Positions 1 to 11,219 of a stretch of 64,000 nt of DNA are shown here, piece after piece (positions within the stretch are counted from its first letter, which is position 1; every line of letters begins with the position of its first letter). A program made the position numbers and the translations under genes. The notes beneath the pieces are model-generated. The model searched no databases, was not told the DNA's origin, and saw only the letters and a program-made list of their open reading frames with translations. This DNA is from Litoditis marina (taxonomy: Eukaryota; Nematoda; Chromadorea; Rhabditida; Rhabditidae), in assembly GCA_964036275.1 (NCBI GenBank), contig OZ038434.1, positions 6,281,060-6,345,059 on the forward strand, in the 5' to 3' direction.

Positions 1-3000
1 TAAAAAATTGAATAAAATTCAAAGCATTCACATTCGATAACATCAAAGAATATGATACATGATAATTTGAGTAAACGAAACTGTACCTGGACAAATTGTA
101 CCGAGAGCCCAGCTTGCTGATTACGAGCCGATTCTATTGCGAATCGTTCCACAGTTTCAGGCAGCAAATCATGCATTGGCAGCGAAGTAGAAGAGATTTG
201 TCGCTCCATCCACGGCTTAAAACATACTTTTACAATATTCAATATGGAAAACCACACACCAGCTGAATTTCGCGCTGGGCCATCTTAGAGTGGGATACGA
301 AATTGAAGTATTAGGGTAGCAATTCAGCTTGGCCCTATAGCAATATTTTTTCCTGAAACTATCAGGGACCCTCATCTTACGAATTTGGTCAGACCTTACC
401 AAAAGCAGAACTTTTTTTTCGAGAAATGTCAGATGATGTATGTAAAAACACAACGTTGATGTGATGGAATCGCTCTTGAAGTTTAACTTTAAAAATGTAA
501 AACGCGTTTTCTAACAGTTCAAGTGAGTTTATGACAGCACCTGAAAACTTGATGTGAGTCAACCGAAACAACCAAACTACAACGCTATATGCGACCCTCT
601 CCCCCATTACCACAGAATTACTATTCGTATGAAACTTTCCAAAGCCTACCGAAATATCAATCTGGTGCTTGTAGAACGATTCGGAAAGAAGGAGTTCAAA
701 AACTGAGTGAATAGGTAGTCGACCTCTTGAACACGCGGAAAGTCGTTCCGTTTCCGACTGAGATGCACATCTGCAAGAAACAAATTGAAACTATAAGAAT
801 ATGAACTCAACAAAATTACGCTACAGACCGTTAAGAGTCGCTCGACGGTAGTAATAACTCTGCGAGGTCTTCAAACCCTCACAATTCGCGAACAAAAATG
901 CAACTATCAGCCATTTCTCGTTACGTAGTTATGTTTAAATTGAGTGGGTATACTCAAAACGATTTTTTCTCATCTGAAAAGTAAGAGAGGGTGGAGGGTG
1001 TATCTTGCTCTCAATTCTCCAAGGGTTGCGGTTGTATACTGATGTGAGAAAAATAAAAGTAATGGGAGAGAGTACCTTTGTGTCAGTTCCAAATCTCCGA
1101 TACACGAGTTAGCGAACAATGTTCTCAAACTGCTCGAATGACGTACATTCAGAGTGATCTAAAACAAAAAATGTGTTGGTTGGAATTGCATTAGAACAAT
1201 GTGTAAAAAAATTTCCAGAACATACTCCTTGATTGAATCAAATAAAGAGATTTTAGCGTACCTTACACTTCAGAACTTCGGCAAGAAATCCTTTGAGATT
1301 TTCACTTCGTTGTCCGCTGAGACAAACACAGATATAGTGAAGCGACTGCGTCAATGAACTTTTCTGGTTCTCCATCGTCACCTAGATAAGAATTCTAAAT
1401 ATCTTTCAATGTCATATCAAAATCACACATTACTTGATCAATATCCAATTATCCAGGCAGTAAGTCATGTTTTTAAAACTAAAAACTAACATCTAAGCGT
1501 GAAACAAGCGGAAAGTGACATATCCTAACGCCCTGACTAAACTAACCTTCTTCAGCCAGTGCAGCCAGTCAACTATTCTGTTGTCGACTACGTGATGAAT
1601 ACCCGCCTGGTGTTGAGGCCTATAACAAAACACCAATTGTATTACAACTTGCAACATGCAAAAACGACTACACAAATTACACTATAACATCAATCATTGT
1701 AATGTGTTGTTTGTGTTGTATCAGCTTTGTGAGAACTGTAAAGGACAATTGACAATACCAACATAACTTAGAGGGAGATTTTGGAAAAACTGTCGCAAAA
1801 CAATCTGAATCTTGAGAAATACTATTAAATGACAACGAACGTTGTGAAAGATGGAATGGCGACCAGTGAAGCCAACGCAACGACCATATGAGCGTCGTTT
1901 CCAATATCTTTTCTAACGATGAAGTCACAAATGATGGAGATATGCTCTGTGGAGAACTTCTGTACACAGTGCAGTTGAAGAGTTGTCACACACAGAAGAA
2001 GACCTGTCAGTGTCTCAAATGGAGTCCTACAAATGATCAATTCATACAGGTAAAAAGATTTATAATGGACAACTTATAATTTTGTGAATTAATTACTTGA
2101 TTCTATTTGGATTTGGATCTCGTATTCGAATGAGAATGAAAACCACTTTCTATTGCAAATTAATACGACTAGTGTATGTAGCTATCCGCATCTATCGCAA
2201 ATCTAACTAACTAGGCACCCGAAACTTTTGAATACGGGTTATGACATAACCATGAAAACTCTGATGAGTTCGGCTGTCACGCCCAAGGGAAATAGGCAAC
2301 CTGCGGGCAGGACAGTAAGTTCTATTTATTGACAGCCACTACAAGTCTCCCGTACTTACAAGAGGGAAACAACCAGAATCACTGAAGGCGTAACCGCTAA
2401 ATAATTCAGGATTGAAATAAATGTTTTGAGTAACACAAAAAAACTTACGTTTTGCTCAGAATCTTGATGAGTTTGATGAGCCTTTCATGAAGAGAAGTTA
2501 GCGTACTTCGAGCCGAACTCCGTGTAATCATTTGTGCCAGCTGACTGGTTTTGTTCAACAGTAAGGGAAGGAGGAAATCTACGAACTTGTCATCCGGCAA
2601 TTGTGCACAAGCCAAGCGAGCTGAATTAACAAGTTCCATGTTCCACGTTTCAAGAGCATAACTATTCACTATTCTACTACAACCTCATTTTCATATTAAT
2701 CGACATAGAATATAATGCACTACTTTATGGTCACACAAACGTACAGTTACCCGGTTACCCCCACCTTTTATCTTGAAACGAATGCTAGTCTAATTACCAC
2801 GCTAGAGACAATAGGCGAAATTTCCCCAGAAATAGTAAGTATGGATACTCGTTTTCTTCTTTGAGTTCGAAGAGGAAAAATAAATGCAACAAACCAGCTA
2901 GGAGACAGTCTCTTTTTGACTCGGTCATCACAGACAATGTGTCGTTGCGGACAGACGGACACAGCGTGAACAACTGTAACACATGAATGACAGAAGAGGG

Positions 3001-5945
3001 TGAATGAAGTAATACCGGCGACAGCGACCACAAACATATGGTAAAACTTAATATGGCTTTGTTTGTGTTTCTCGCAGAGTCTAGAGTAGAGTGATAGTGC
3101 TTGTACTCGATAACACCTTGTAAGTATGTTTCCAATGCTTACAAGGACATCACACACTCACGTTCTTGATACTCAAGCTACTTACATGTCTATACCAATT
3201 CAAACATGACAACAGAAACAGAATAACGAGATTAAGAAAATCCGGTTTTGATCGTAGATGGACTATTGTCTACTGAACAACAATGGTTGACGAGAATATA
3301 TTCAATTATGATAATTCCAAGAGAAAAGGTGTAATACCATACATTTTTCAATAGCACCGCTTTCTGTCGGCCACGCGAACACTCATCGCTCACTTGCAGT
3401 CCCATCAAAACCGACAAGACAGGACTGAGCAACTCGGGTGAATTCAGAATCAACTGCAAAGGCAAAGGATTGAAAACATTAGTGCGTGAGCCTACACTGC
3501 ATGGAATAAATATCAAAATAAGACAATTCACAGATCGGTGTATCGTAAACTTCTGAAAGTGTTCGAATCGAACTAGTAAGCAAAACGGCAAAACAATAAA
3601 AAAAAAACACCTCAAAACTCACCGAGGTTAAAAGTGACGGTCCCAGCGGCATGGACAACATTTTCCCAGTTAGTCTCTCGAAGGGAAACAATGAAGGCAT
3701 GTGTAAATAGGCTAGCGTAAGAAGGAGAGAAACATCGGCCAGAATGTCTTCCGAAATGAAATTAGACGAATTTGAATCATCCTTACTTTCTGAAAAAGTT
3801 TCGCTACCATGAAGATTTACGACAATATTATAAAGCACAAACTTATGGTTAACGACTAATAGCAAAACAGCTGAAAGGAAGAGGGGAAAGTAGACATCAC
3901 CAACTTTACCACATTCATATGCGACGATGTTGTTCAAGCACCGCTAACATTTACTCGAACACAATGAACAAAGTTCTGAATCGAACTATACTTTCTTTAA
4001 TACTCATATTATATTTCACGCATTGCGGCATTTTTAACGACATTTTAAACAGGTATGCACGGCGTTCTTCACTACAGCTTTAATAAATAACGAACTAGCA
4101 TCCTCGCTTTAGAACGCTCCGCGAATGATTCGCGCGAAAATGAGCGCGATACGCGGCGAAATAGTGCTGTGATATGAGGAAAGGAAGAACACTTAAAGGA
4201 CGCCAGACACCAATATGGAGAGATCGAGTTCTGACACGCGGGGAATCAAGTTCTACTCAGCAGTCGCTTGTCCCAGGTACATGAACGGGACGTCCCGTGT
4301 CCTGGGACGGTACCGGGACGTACTGCTCCAATGATACGTATTGATTTTGACAGACAGCCTCGCGACGCGTCATGCGTTGCGGTCTGTCCGGATCAATGAG
4401 TATCATTAGAGCAGTACCGTCCCAGGAGATGGGACGTTCCGTTCATGTACCTGGGACAAGCAGTCGCCTGAGTGTCACAGGGACATTTTGTACAACCATC
4501 TAACTTCTCCTCATTCGCGTTATGTCTCGTCCCACAGCGCGCTATACTAATCTATAATAATTATTATAAGCGCCATGCTAACTTTTAGCCTCGACAGTAA
4601 TGTAATATTTCACTTTAATAAAACTGTAATTTTCTGTAAATCACTAAATGTTCTTCATTTTCATATCAAACGTTTTTATCAACACCTGAAGTTGATCAGA
4701 ATCATGTCAATTTCTTCATTGGTGTCCTACCTTCTTTAAAAACATTATAGAGAAGAATGAAAACAACTAACCGTCTCGAAAAAACTGGACCAGCAGTTTC
4801 AACTTCGTAACGTCGTCAGCAAGCTGATATTCACAGCTTTCAAACTTCACGTCAACTTCGGCTTCGAATGCATCGAAATTAATGGATAGAAGCTGGGCGA
4901 TGCGGTTTCCCTCGGCAAATGTAGATAATCGAGCGAGCAGAGAATCCTGGAAGAACACTATTCACTATATAATTCAAGGGGGGACCTCCACCTTCACTCA
5001 ACCAGAGGGGTTCAGCATCAGCAGGTGTCAGGAGGCTCGATTTTTCGCTTTTATGAACGCCTTGTAAGAAGCAGAAGCTCACCAAAACAACATCTACGAG
5101 AGATAACGGCACAATCTCTCATAACATTGTTTCGATAGTATGATATGCGATTTTTGTTCAGAATTAGGCACTGAATTGATACCAGAATTGATAGCAAAAC
5201 ATAGTCATTTGACTTTGCGCCAGAGAAACAGAATAGGTTGAGTACTCAGCGATGCGCGGGGCGCACGACAGAATTCCGACTGTCGGCATATCCCGACATG
5301 TCGCGACGAAATTCAAAATTAGCACTTTTGCGGCAATTTTAGGTGTAAACACATCCCGATCACTTCAATATAGTATTATACATATGAATAAACGTTCATA
5401 ATACACGAATTTCAAGAAAAAAGATAGATCCTCATCTTTTAAGGCCAAAAAGGCATTACAATAGAATCAAGTACATAATGGTTCTGAATAAACAAAATCA
5501 CGCTAATTCATTTACAAATCTAGTATTTGCCGAAATAATGTTGGAATTTATCGAAAAAAAGTGAAATATCGTTTTATTGTTCATTACACTTTTGGAATGC
5601 TGAAAATTTCACTCATATTTGAGAAGAAATGCCAAGAATTTGAAAAGATTTTTCCCGCCGTCGCGACATGTCGGGCCTGATTCAGGCACCCCGACTGTCG
5701 GGCCGTTTTTCGACTGTTTTGGCGATTTCGTCGAATTCTGTCGTGGACGGAATTGGTGCTGAGTAGTGGAAAATCAGTTAACTGACCTCAGAAGTCCCGC
5801 CCTCTCCTTGTTGGAATGCAGTGGATACCAAGAAGGGTAGAAATGATCGAAGCTGATCATCCGAAAACGTTTCGATGCTCTCCCAGAATGAGCCATCCAC
5901 GAGCGAGCAAAACACCGGAGAAATTTCACCCAAATTGAGGAGCAT
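1..5945 (-). CDS. INTS2: Integrator complex subunit 2 (INTS2), 5' part; continues off the left edge
   Basis: Twelve exons join in phase: 5787-5945, 4772-4946, 3623-3789, 3343-3453, 2798-2973, 2449-2676, 1841-2026, 1547-1619, 1262-1381, 1076-1158, 650-770, 87-215 (576 codons); the rest lies beyond base 1. INTS2 is a helical scaffold subunit of the nuclear Integrator complex, which cleaves nascent RNA (snRNA 3' ends, promoter-proximal attenuation). Recognition rests on colinear blocks resembling animal INTS2: an LLSINFDAFE segment near residue 80, TPQHQ...WLHWLKK, a SSSLRTLFA block, then LPIHSVFELLLSESFYKH and PWMERQISSTSLPMH. Start chosen at 5945 because a 3' splice site (TTTTTACAG) sits two bases before ATG, typical of SL trans-splicing. 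The introns carry an hAT-like MITE and a ~520 bp TA-flanked element. Family assignment is from remembered similarity, not a search; exon 2449-2676 and 2798-2973 are the least conserved parts. Confidence 0.85.
4260..4467. repeat. Palindromic hAT-like MITE with 8-bp target duplication
   Basis: The 192-bp core (4268-4459) is a long imperfect palindrome whose outer arms begin TTGTCCCAGGTACATGAAC on the left and mirror this on the right. It is flanked on both sides by the same 8 bases, GCAGTCGC (4260-4267 and 4460-4467). An 8-bp duplication is characteristic of hAT superfamily transposition. It lies in an INTS2 intron and has no coding capacity. Confidence 0.8.
5245..5763. repeat. Non-autonomous TIR element, copy 1 (519 bp, TA-flanked)
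   Basis: The element begins CTCAGCGATGCGCGG and ends with GGTGCTGAG, with inner inverted CGACAGAATTC/GAATTCTGTCG and CGACATGTCG motifs. It is flanked by TA on both sides, suggesting Tc1/mariner-type insertion. A second copy at 38852-39342 is nearly identical except for a 28-bp shorter span near the right end between direct repeats. It sits in the first intron of INTS2. Confidence 0.75.
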
Positions 5946-6782
5946 ACCTGTAAAAAGGGCGATTAACGTTATTCAGCATCTGGCAGCTTATTCAGTAGCT
6001 GACAGCTGCGCTATTGCTTTATGTTCAATCGCGAACGAAGTTCATCGAAATTGAGGGAAAAACGCCAAAACAAGATGATAGACTTCGAATATTTTACGAT
6101 AAGCAAATGCAAGCGTACATTTTCTTTAAATTCTAGAATAAATTAACTTCTCATGAAAGAATATATTAACTTTTATGCCAGTTTACTCGGGTTTGAGATC
6201 CGTGGTTATTTTTTCTGCCAGGAGCTTAGCTAACACCCTCGACCAATGCGATCGCAACTGAGCGAAGAGCGAGCGTACAATAATCGCACACAGCCCAAAA
6301 TATATAATTACAAATTTTCGAAAATAAATTCAAAAACACTACATACCGTAAGTCTCTCTACGCAAAATACGCAATAAAAGCTCCAACAATTTTCGCTACA
6401 ACGACGAACTTTTTGTAGGTGTTTTCTGTGCTGTGTGTGACGTCGCGTTGTCTTTAATTTGTTATTTATTCATTCTATTATTGATGCTCATAAATTCTTT
6501 CTCAGTGATTTTGCTTCATGTTTACTCAAAAGCAAACATAATAACAACGAAGAACAAACCCACAATAAGGATTAACACACATTATACAAAACAACCGCAT
6601 TAATTGACGGTGAAATGGTCCGTTCGGCATATTTTTATTCATTTTCTCGTTTTCGAGTCATTCAAACAATCGTGTTCATCACTACGAGCGCGAATTTTAC
6701 TAGATTTGTTACTGTTAACTGTCTGAATGTTTGTTCATTTTAAATGTGTTTACTTGATTGACCGATTATATATTACAGAAAC
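5946..6782. promoter_or_regulatory. Divergent intergenic region between INTS2 and the ZIP7 gene
   Basis: The 837 bp separate the start codons of two divergently transcribed genes and probably hold both promoters and outrons. It is AT-rich with no plausible ORF. Each side ends in a 3' splice site next to the ATG: TTTTTACAG then GT-ATG on the minus side, ATATTACAG then AAAC-ATG on the plus side. No specific transcription-factor site is claimed. Confidence 0.5.
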
Positions 6783-9700
6783 ATGGGTCGATTTTTGCCA
6801 GTTCTGCTGGGATTCTTGCTCTTCGCAGCAATAAGATCGCATACTCATTCTCATGAGCCAGCCCACGCGAAGTATAGTCGAGAAGTCAACGAGCAGGTAA
6901 ATTCAATGTCAGATCAATACAATATGTGTAGAGTCATATGTATTGGAGGTCGTACTTTGAAAAGCAGAGTACTCTTGACACTAAACCACAGTGAAAACTT
7001 TTCTAAAATAGCCCTGTATACTTTGAATTTTCCCAGTCATGAGTTGTCTCTCGTTGTCTCATTCAATGTGTATACTATAAGTTTCAGGCCGCGCAAGAAT
7101 CTGACCATGGCCATTCACACGAAGCTCACGGACATTCACATGACGGTGGTGAATGTCCCCATGCAAAAGCAGCAAGGGAGGCTGCTAAAGCACGTGCACA
7201 GAAACAACAACATCAGGAACACGCCCATAGTCACGGTCACGATGATCACGCCCATAGTCATGATCACGGTCACAGGTACGTTACGTTATTTCTGATGATT
7301 CAACTCATTTAAATTTGTATTTTATCTGATCGGGGAAATATGTCTGGCTAGCCTACTCCCAAATTATTATAGTTTTAATAACCTCGTTCCTCGTTGACCG
7401 TATTGTTTCAGTCACGACTCCCACAGCAGCGCGAAGACCGTCAAAAGAAGCGTGGTAGAGGAGCATACCAAGTACGAAGGGTAGGTTTGAATTTTGTTTT
7501 TATTTGTTTGTGGATTCCGAAGAAGTTACGATATCGTCATATTTTATATGTTTCTAGTTTCTAACTTTGTGTCAAATCAAATATTTATTACACAATGTGG
7601 AATATGAAACGAGAGCTTTACGTTATGATAGCTGGTAAAAAGTGATAGTAGTGGAAACACAAATCCAAACCTTACCACGTGAAAGTCTTAGAGATAAATA
7701 AATATTGCGCATCTTTGCAGAGTTCTTTCGTTCATGAATGACGCCCGAACCCGTCTCTGGGTTCACGCTATTGGTTCGACACTTATCATCAGCGCCGCTC
7801 CATTCCTTATCCTGTTCTTCATTCCCATTCAGGTACATATGTCCATTATGATCTATTTGATTCTATGTGATATCGAATATCTTCAGAATAACTTATTAGA
7901 AAGCCAAAGCACGAGCATAGTTAGAATACCCCGTCAAAATGGCACTGACCCATGTTCATTTTTGGTTGTTTTCTGAAACGTAGGATCATTTTTAGAAGCG
8001 AAACTGTTTGAAACGCGACAAACTAGCGAAATAATCACTTTTGCAGAGAGATAATGCCCATTTTTAGGGTTACGCACGTTCATTTTAGTTGCGTGGTCAT
8101 TGAACTATTTTACCTATGAGCACGAGTGACGAATAAATTGATAAAAGTAGATTTACTCTTGATTTTCAGATATAGTTTTCTTTAGTTGTGCTCACCCTCA
8201 CGCTTCGGACGGAATTATTTTCAGATTATCACGTAGTGAAACAGACGGACCTCATTTATTTGTTGTTTAGTCAACATTAACATGTTCACATACCGACATA
8301 CCATGTGTTTTGTGTTCGCTATGGGGGCTTTATTTTATCCGAGATCCGACATAATACAGCCAACCCGTAAGTTTCAAAACCTGTTCTTATTTTCAGGCAA
8401 ACACCGCCGAGTCGGGCCCACTGTTGAAAGTTCTTCTTGCATTCGGTTCGGGTGGTCTGTTGGGAGACGCCTTCCTTCATTTGATCCCCCACGCAACTCC
8501 CGCCAGCGAGGGTCATGCTCACTCTCACGCGCATTCTCATGAGGGAGGACATAGCCACTCCCACGATAACTCTGTTGGAGGATGGGTTCTAGCAGGTTAG
8601 CCTTCTTCACTAAACTATAGCTGGAATACAATAAGATGTGGGTGGTGGATTGCATCTGAGGCAGCTTCATTATGTCCATTTGTTCCAAGTTTCTCGACCC
8701 GATTTTTTTCTCGAAAGATTACGAACTAAACTCTTTCTGCTATTCAAAATTGAGTTCATAGTTCATTGTAGGAGCCAAAAAGAAGTCAGCCTCAGTATCA
8801 AAAATAAATCTATATCGTCATGAATGATGCATTCTTCGTGCAGGTATCATCGCCTTCCTGACAGTTGAGAAGATGGTTCGTATTCTGAGAGGCGGTGAAG
8901 GACATGGTCATTCACATGGGCACAGTCATGCAGCAGTGAAGGTGAGTGTGAGGAAGTTATTCATATTCATTTATTTATTAGTAACATAGTAACTGTATTT
9001 CAACTTCTTCTTAAGTGATCTTGAGGAGAGCGCACACCACCGGCTCCCGCGAGTTTCATGAACATGATTATGGCCAGTTGTAATTAGAATGCATAGTGTG
9101 TGAATAGAGATTAATTGAATTCAAATAGGCGAAATCGTCAGACGACGAATCAGAAAGCTCGAAGAAGGGTGAGGAGAAAGACAAGAAGAAGAAGACGGTC
9201 AAGAAATCTGACGAACCAGAGCAGAAGGAGGAGGGAATAAAGGTAGAGTTTGAACGAGATCATTTCTAATTAGAGACACAGTTTTTTTTATCCTGGTAAG
9301 TTGTCTCAAAACAGAATATTCAGAACACTATTTTCCTACTTCAGTGGATGAGCTAGTTCTCGCCATGCGATTGCGCCTGTATATTACCAATGCTCTCCAA
9401 GTTTCCATCTAGAATAGAGTCAAGAAGATTCAATATCTAGGAACTACTTTTGCTATTTCTTACCAAAACGGTGTTTAGGTAGCTGCCTACCTCAATCTTG
9501 TTGCTGACTTCACTCATAATTTCACCGACGGACTTGCAATTGGAGCATCTTTCATGGCTGGAACAACTGTTGGATTTGGTTGGTTAAAACTCTTAATTTC
9601 TTAATACTGCAAGCGGGTTAGTAATCACAAAACGATCATTGAAAAGATATTTTTCAATCATGTGTCATGTCTCGAGTATTTATATTCTGGGAATGGGAAT

Positions 9701-10707
9701 AGGATGTTTACATAGATGAAACACCATGTTGGTATTTTCGTTGTTGTTTTAGATTCGAGGGAATGTTCTAAAGTTAACTTGCTTCATCAATCATCACTTT
9801 CAGTTACCATGATCACTGTTTTGGTACATGAAGTGCCACACGAGATTGGAGATTTCGCCATTCTTATTCAGTCAGGATACTCGAAGCGCAAGGTATGCAC
9901 CTTTTTCATAATGAGAGAGTTTGATTATGAACATATTTCGAAAACTGGTTGAGTTTTGTCGTCCTAGTTGTAAACACAAAAAATAGGTCCATAGTTAACC
10001 ACGATTTCAATTTTCTACTCTCAAAAATTCTCGATGTGTTGAACATAACACATCAGATTACTCGAGTTCACTTAAGTAGTGAGATTTTTCATTTCACAGG
10101 TTAAAGTAACTCAAGATAGTAATAGAGGAGAGGAGCTTTCTTTCTGTTTCCAGGCCATGATGGTACAGTTGTTGACTGCCCTTGGTGCCCTGTCCGGTTG
10201 TGTCATTTCATTGTGGGCTGCCGATTCTGGAGAACTAGCCGATGCGGCCGCCAGTAGCTGGGTTCTGCCATTCACAGGCGAGTATTATATATTTGTTTTT
10301 TTAGGTTCAATACACAACTTGAAATTGGCAAGAATGGGGCTACGACTCTATTTTTGAGCATTTCTTAAATTTCTTATCAAAAATGGAAATTAATGTTCTC
10401 TTTGCCGTGAGTAAAAGTTGGTCAGTTAGTGATTATTCAAGTTAAAACGAGAAAATTTAAGGCCCACGACGTAGGAGCCTATGAGGTTTCGACTTTGATT
10501 ACTTTTCGGCGACATAAACTCAAAAATATGGGAAAAGTAGAACTATATCTCAGTTTCGTTATTTCAGCCGGAGGTTTCATTTATATCGCCACTGTCTCTG
10601 TGATTCCGGAACTGTTGGAGAACTCTTCTACCTGGCAGTCCATAAAGGAGGTGTCCGCACTTCTGTTAGGAATATTCATGATGTACCTTATCGCCCTGTA
10701 CGAGTAA
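6783..10707 (+). CDS. SLC39A7: ZIP family zinc transporter, ZIP7/KE4/Catsup type
   Basis: Eleven exons join in phase: 6783-6896, 7088-7275, 7412-7480, 7721-7832, 8397-8595, 8844-8941, 9129-9242, 9479-9578, 9804-9892, 10154-10277, 10568-10707, giving 448 residues (human SLC39A7 is about 469). The family exports Zn2+ from ER/Golgi to cytosol. Visible: signal peptide (first ~19 residues); His-rich luminal stretch (residues ~20-105, many HSH/HGH); first membrane helix after [13 protein letters not shown]; second with [13 protein letters not shown]; a second His-rich loop; a Lys/Glu/Ser-rich cytosolic loop (exon 7); and the metal-binding helices [13 protein letters not shown] and [17 protein letters not shown]. 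It ends ...MYLIALYE. The intron at 10278-10567 uses a GC donor (CACAG/GCGAGT). Start: 3' splice site at 6778, four bases before ATG. RFC4 follows 512 bp downstream on the same strand. Confidence 0.93.
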
Positions 10708-11219
10708 ATTTTGTGATAGCTAAGTATTCATTTAGGTGACGTTTTATTAATTAATTTAGTTAATCGAGTTAGTTCGAGTTCAGTGTGATAACTTATCTGG
10801 TGTGCATTTAGATCTTCTCTGCATACATAATTATTTATTTATCCCTTCTCAGCTGTTATATTTCACCTTATTCACGATTGTATATTATATTTTGTTGATT
10901 GGGTGATGGATGCGTTGTTTCTGGTTGTTTTCTATAAATATTTCTGGGAATCATGTTTGGTTTTTTGTTGAGATTTTTTTCTCTTTGTATCTTTCCATAA
11001 ATGGTTTAGAGTAACAAGCAGAATAAGGGTTTTTCGTCATCTCACCTTTTACGTTTGGTTGATACTTATTAATCCAAATGTGAAAAATGTAACTCGTTGC
11101 TTAAATTTACAACTTATTATGTTTAATATGTAATGTAAATCTGTTTAAATACAGAGGTGTTTGTACAGAAACCTTTTGTGTTCGATACATGAGTGAATCC
11201 TCTCTTACTTTGCAGGGCT
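10708..11219 (+). other. Intergenic spacer between ZIP7 and RFC4 genes
   Basis: The 512 bp hold the 3' UTR of the ZIP7-type gene and the region upstream of RFC4. No perfect AATAAA was seen; CTATAAATATT (~10931) and CCATAAATGG (~10995) are weak candidates. The spacer ends TTTGCAG/GGCT-ATG, a trans-splice-like acceptor. The spacing is long for a compact nematode operon but not excluded. Confidence 0.5.

Noticed and set aside
217..613. ORFs of 74-78 codons on the minus strand
   Set aside because: They fall in an INTS2 intron between two exons fixed by homology and phase.
2255..2345. CTGATGAG followed by GGGAAA, suggesting a hammerhead ribozyme in an INTS2 intron
   Set aside because: The sequence after CTGATGA cannot pair to close stem II, and GAAA is preceded by G rather than the required C, so the core does not form.
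4879..5112. ORFs around the second INTS2 exon in other frames
   Set aside because: Shadows of the exon 4772-4946, which matches INTS2 in one frame only.
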